Shown piece after piece: positions 62,301-64,000 of a DNA stretch of 64,000 nucleotides. A program made the translations under genes and the position numbers. The DNA lies in assembly GCF_011397635.1 (NCBI RefSeq), contig NC_064763.1, positions 21,155,437 to 21,219,436 on the forward strand, written 5' to 3'. Every line of letters begins with the position of its first letter. Position 1 is the first letter of the stretch. The notes below the pieces were generated by a model that worked only from the letters and a program-made list of their open reading frames with translations, had not been told where the DNA came from and did not search any database. The stretch comes from Epinephelus fuscoguttatus (lineage: Eukaryota > Chordata > Actinopteri > Perciformes > Serranidae).

Positions 62301-63493
62301 CTTTGAAACCCGAGCAAATTGGCTCGGTTGCTTTCACAAACATGGGAGGAGGGGGATGAGCACCGAAAGAAGAAATGACCCAAAATATTAGCAAGAAATT
62401 AGTAAAAAAAAACAAACAAGAAAACTAGTTTAAAAAAGGGAAAAAAGAACCTTTTTTCTTTATTTCCTATTTTTTTTAAAATAAATTTATAAATCTTTTT
62501 TTTTTTTTTTTTTGCAATTTGTGGAATATTTCTTATCAAATTGCTCACTGCCTTTTTCCCCCCCCCCCCCGTTTTTTTTTTTGTTTTTTTTTGAAAAAAA
62601 AAAAAAAGCCTCAATGTGACCATGGTTCAAAAGTTTAAATACTTGCAAAAGGTGTCTGAAAGCAGCACAAGAAAAGGGATGTTGCTCCAGGTTTCAAAGG
62701 GTTAAAAAACTTGTGCTCATGTGTACCTTTAAAACATTAATCATGATGGGCTATAGTTGTAAGGTTTGTAAGCTTTTGCTAGCCTTTCTTTTTATTTGTC
62801 TAGGTTCAGAAACTAATGATTAAACTGTTCTCCACACAGGAAGTGGTGGATGCCGTCGGTGCAGGTGTGGATCCCAGCAGCAACGACACCTTTGTCAGCC
62901 AGTGGGATCTGGCCAGTGCTTTTTTCTTCTCAGGGACAGTCATCACAACCATCGGTGGGTGTCCAGCAAGACCGCCAACATAACTTATGTTTAAATACTT
63001 GTGAGTGGAATCTGTTTAATGTCTTCAAATTGATTGCTTGGTTGTTCAGGTTTTGGAAACATCTCCCCCAAGACAGAAGGAGGGCAGCTCTTCTGCATTT
63101 TCTACGCCCTGGTGGGAATCCCGATGTTTGGTATCCTGCTCGCTGGAGTTGGAGACCATCTTGGTACTGGGCTGAGGAAAACTGTTGCCAAAATAGAGAC
63201 TCTCTTCCTGGTCAGACCCCCAACAGAGCTTTCAGTGTTTTCTCTGCTTTCACTGTACACACATATACTTCACCTTTTAATTTGTCTCATCCCACTGTGT
63301 TGACAGAAATGGCGAATTAGTCCAACCATTGTGCGAGTGATCTCAGCCGTCCTGTCCATCCTGCTGGGTTGCGTGCTCTTTGTTGCAGTGCCTATCTTCG
63401 TTTTCCAAGAGGTGGAGAAGTGGACTCTTCTGGAGTCGGCCTACTTTGTAGTGATCACCCTGACAACAGTGGGGTTTGGAGACTATGTTGCAG
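53339..63493 (+). CDS. kcnk4: Two-pore-domain K+ channel, TREK/TRAAK subfamily (partial)
   Basis: Plasma-membrane background potassium channel subunit that works as a dimer; the TREK/TRAAK group responds to membrane stretch and lipids. Exons seen: 53339-53527 (or from 53245), 62840-62954, 63050-63210 and 63307-63493. All are GT-AG and in phase, giving the first 217 residues. The gene runs past the window end, so the later membrane segments and C-terminus are missing. TM1 lies at about residues 4-24. The cap cysteine is C52 in NFTCMG, with N-glycosylation motifs at N49 and N78. The first pore motif is TTIGFGN (99-105). Then come [35 protein letters not shown]3, and the second pore motif TTVGFGD (208-214). 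[15 protein letters not shown] and [15 protein letters not shown] favour TRAAK (kcnk4) over kcnk2 or kcnk10, though GFGN in pore 1 is TREK-1-like. The exon 3 donor GTCAGA is weak. The first intron is over 9 kb and repeat-rich. Confidence 0.9.
54198..54385 (+). mobile_element. tRNA-type SINE body, 5' head missing
   Basis: GGCTTCCTCCCGCAGTCCAA, then GGTGTGAATGTGAGTGTGAA and GGGATAGGCTCCAGCCCCCC, match in order the inverse of 9791-10008 and 10766-10856. The tRNA-like head is absent. Confidence 0.75.
54880..55590. mobile_element. MITE with TAAAGCTCCAGTAGG ends and a GC-rich core
   Basis: TAAAGCTCCAGTAGGCA at the left pairs with TACCTACTGCAGCTTTA at the right. The core at about 55240-55490 is much richer in GC than the channel intron around it. 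It holds two to three imperfect tandem units of 60-70 bases built on GAGAGCCAAGCCTCGGGG and TGCTGTGCGG. A short plus-strand frame at 55147 ([20 protein letters not shown], then [10 protein letters not shown]) is noted but unassigned. Confidence 0.75.
55730..56340. repeat. Unclassified repeat-like block in kcnk4 intron 1
   Basis: Imperfect tandem units recur, based on CCTACRYGRAAAGCC and CTGCCCTTCCAYGTGC, spanning about 55860-56040. They sit in a block beginning with GGGTTGCTAGCCCCAACAAG. It has the look of a decayed element, but the class is unknown. Confidence 0.35.
57627..58110 (-). mobile_element. Rex3/RTE-like LINE 3' fragment
   Basis: The minus strand gives [53 protein letters not shown] and [20 protein letters not shown]. 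This is the best-preserved copy of the five here, still frame-broken and 5'-truncated. Confidence 0.85.
58540..58745 (-). mobile_element. Rex3/RTE-like LINE 3' fragment, short
   Basis: The reverse strand matches the last 200 bases of the copy at 57627 (TGCCCCTGGTAACC-type end, AGCAAAGCATTCCGGACATC on the plus strand). A CATCCATCCATT tail marks the LINE 3' end at the left. Confidence 0.8.
58746..60941. other. Part of kcnk4 intron 1 with nothing recognised
   Basis: No exon, RNA gene or classified repeat could be supported here. A CTCCGTCTCGGAG palindrome occurs near 60585. Confidence 0.45.
60942..61356 (+). mobile_element. tRNA-derived SINE with an internal tandem repeat
   Basis: The head GGCTGTGGCTCAGAGGTAGA is an A-box-like tRNA start, with a degenerate B-box GACGGTTCAATCC. 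The body has CCTTGGGCAAGATACTGAAC and ends AAAGGCGCTTTGAGTAGTCA and AGAAGACTAGAAAAGCACTG, a very common teleost SINE tail. TATGGAG occurs at both edges (60935-60941, 61357-61363), a possible short target duplication. Confidence 0.85.
61112..61269 (+). repeat. 58-base tandem repeat, about 2.7 units
   Basis: Units begin AGCAGGTGGCACCATGTATG at 61112, 61170 and 61228, an exact 58-base period, and are nearly identical. Each unit itself holds two GGTAGTGTCAGCCACCAG phrases. The array is inside the SINE body. Confidence 0.95.
62299..62701. mobile_element. piggyBac-type MITE with TTAA target duplication
   Basis: The ends CCCTTTGAAACC and GGTTTCAAAGGG are perfect inverted repeats of 12 bases. TTAA flanks both sides (62295-62298, 62702-62705), the hallmark of piggyBac insertion. 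The interior is non-coding and dominated by A, T and C homopolymer tracts. It ends 138 bases before kcnk4 exon 2. Confidence 0.93.
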
Positions 63494-63852
63494 GTACATG
63501 CAGTCAATCAACCACCCACGTGTTTCTTAACATAGCTCGCAGTGGTGTGCACAGACTCCCTGAGGGAAGGGGTGAAAATAAAAAAAGAGGCACCCTTTCT
63601 CAGGGTTAGACTTTACCATTAGGCTTTATAGGCATGTTTATATTCACACATCAATTATATTTCCATTCTAACATAATGTATATATATAACAAGTCCTCTG
63701 ACCTATATGACCACATACAAAGTAATAAAAGTAGTCCTTTGAAGAACACCTTTTTAAAAATAAAAAACAATTTATTGAACTATATTGACTTGTGTATATA
63801 GTTAAATTTACATTTCTTAATATATTTAAATCACTGATGTGTTATTTATTGC

Positions 63853-63913
63853 CTTATTTATTTATTTATTTATTTATTTTATAGCTATATTTATTTATTT
63901 ATTTATTTATTTG
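63853..63913. repeat. (TTTA)n microsatellite
   Basis: TTTA tetranucleotide runs lie in the intron after the last visible channel exon. Confidence 0.9.
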
Positions 63914-64000
63914 ATATTAACTTAAATGGCATTCCATACATAGGCTTCCTACAGATTTTTTTTTACTGCCACTCAGAATGAATTTTACAATAACCAAAAC

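Overview
The window is nuclear DNA from a ray-finned fish, probably a percomorph teleost. It has vertebrate split genes with GT-AG introns and the usual teleost repeats: tRNA-derived SINEs, Rex3/RTE-like and L2-like LINE fragments, a Tc1 element, and hAT-, Harbinger- and piggyBac-type MITEs. I saw no prokaryotic, viral or CRISPR features. Species cannot be named from the sequence.

Three protein-coding genes can be reconstructed exon by exon. (1) tmlhe, minus strand, 3835-14517: seven coding exons and 404 residues, encoding mitochondrial trimethyllysine dioxygenase, the first enzyme of carnitine synthesis. (2) adss2, plus strand, 18770-33966: thirteen coding exons and 474 residues, encoding adenylosuccinate synthetase of AMP synthesis. 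(3) A TREK/TRAAK-type two-pore-domain potassium channel, best matched to kcnk4 (TRAAK), plus strand. Its minimal start is 53339, exons run to 63493, and the gene continues past the window end. The first two genes are head to head about 4.25 kb apart. Their functions are unrelated, so this looks like ordinary vertebrate gene order, not an operon or cluster.

Layout: 1-3834 is intergenic with an L2 fragment. 3835-14517 is tmlhe; its introns hold an AT-rich simple-repeat field, a Rex3 fragment, SINEs, a Harbinger-like MITE inserted in a SINE, and a piggyBac remnant that is itself interrupted. 14518-18769 is the divergent promoter region with a decayed Tc1 transposon. 18770-33966 is adss2, whose introns carry nested hAT elements, a large foldback and several MITEs. 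About 34.4-53 kb is gene-poor, with MITEs, SINEs and LINE fragments. From 53 kb on is the channel gene, with a very long first intron.

The points most worth a second look are an NRF-1-like palindrome upstream of tmlhe, an open reading frame extending the channel N-terminus upstream of the obvious ATG, several transposon-in-transposon insertions with readable target-site duplications, two Harbinger-like MITEs that both carry a Myb/SANT-like gene start, and a long foldback in an adss2 intron. I found no convincing previously undescribed system. Novelty here would be at the level of unclassified MITE families and the channel 5' end.
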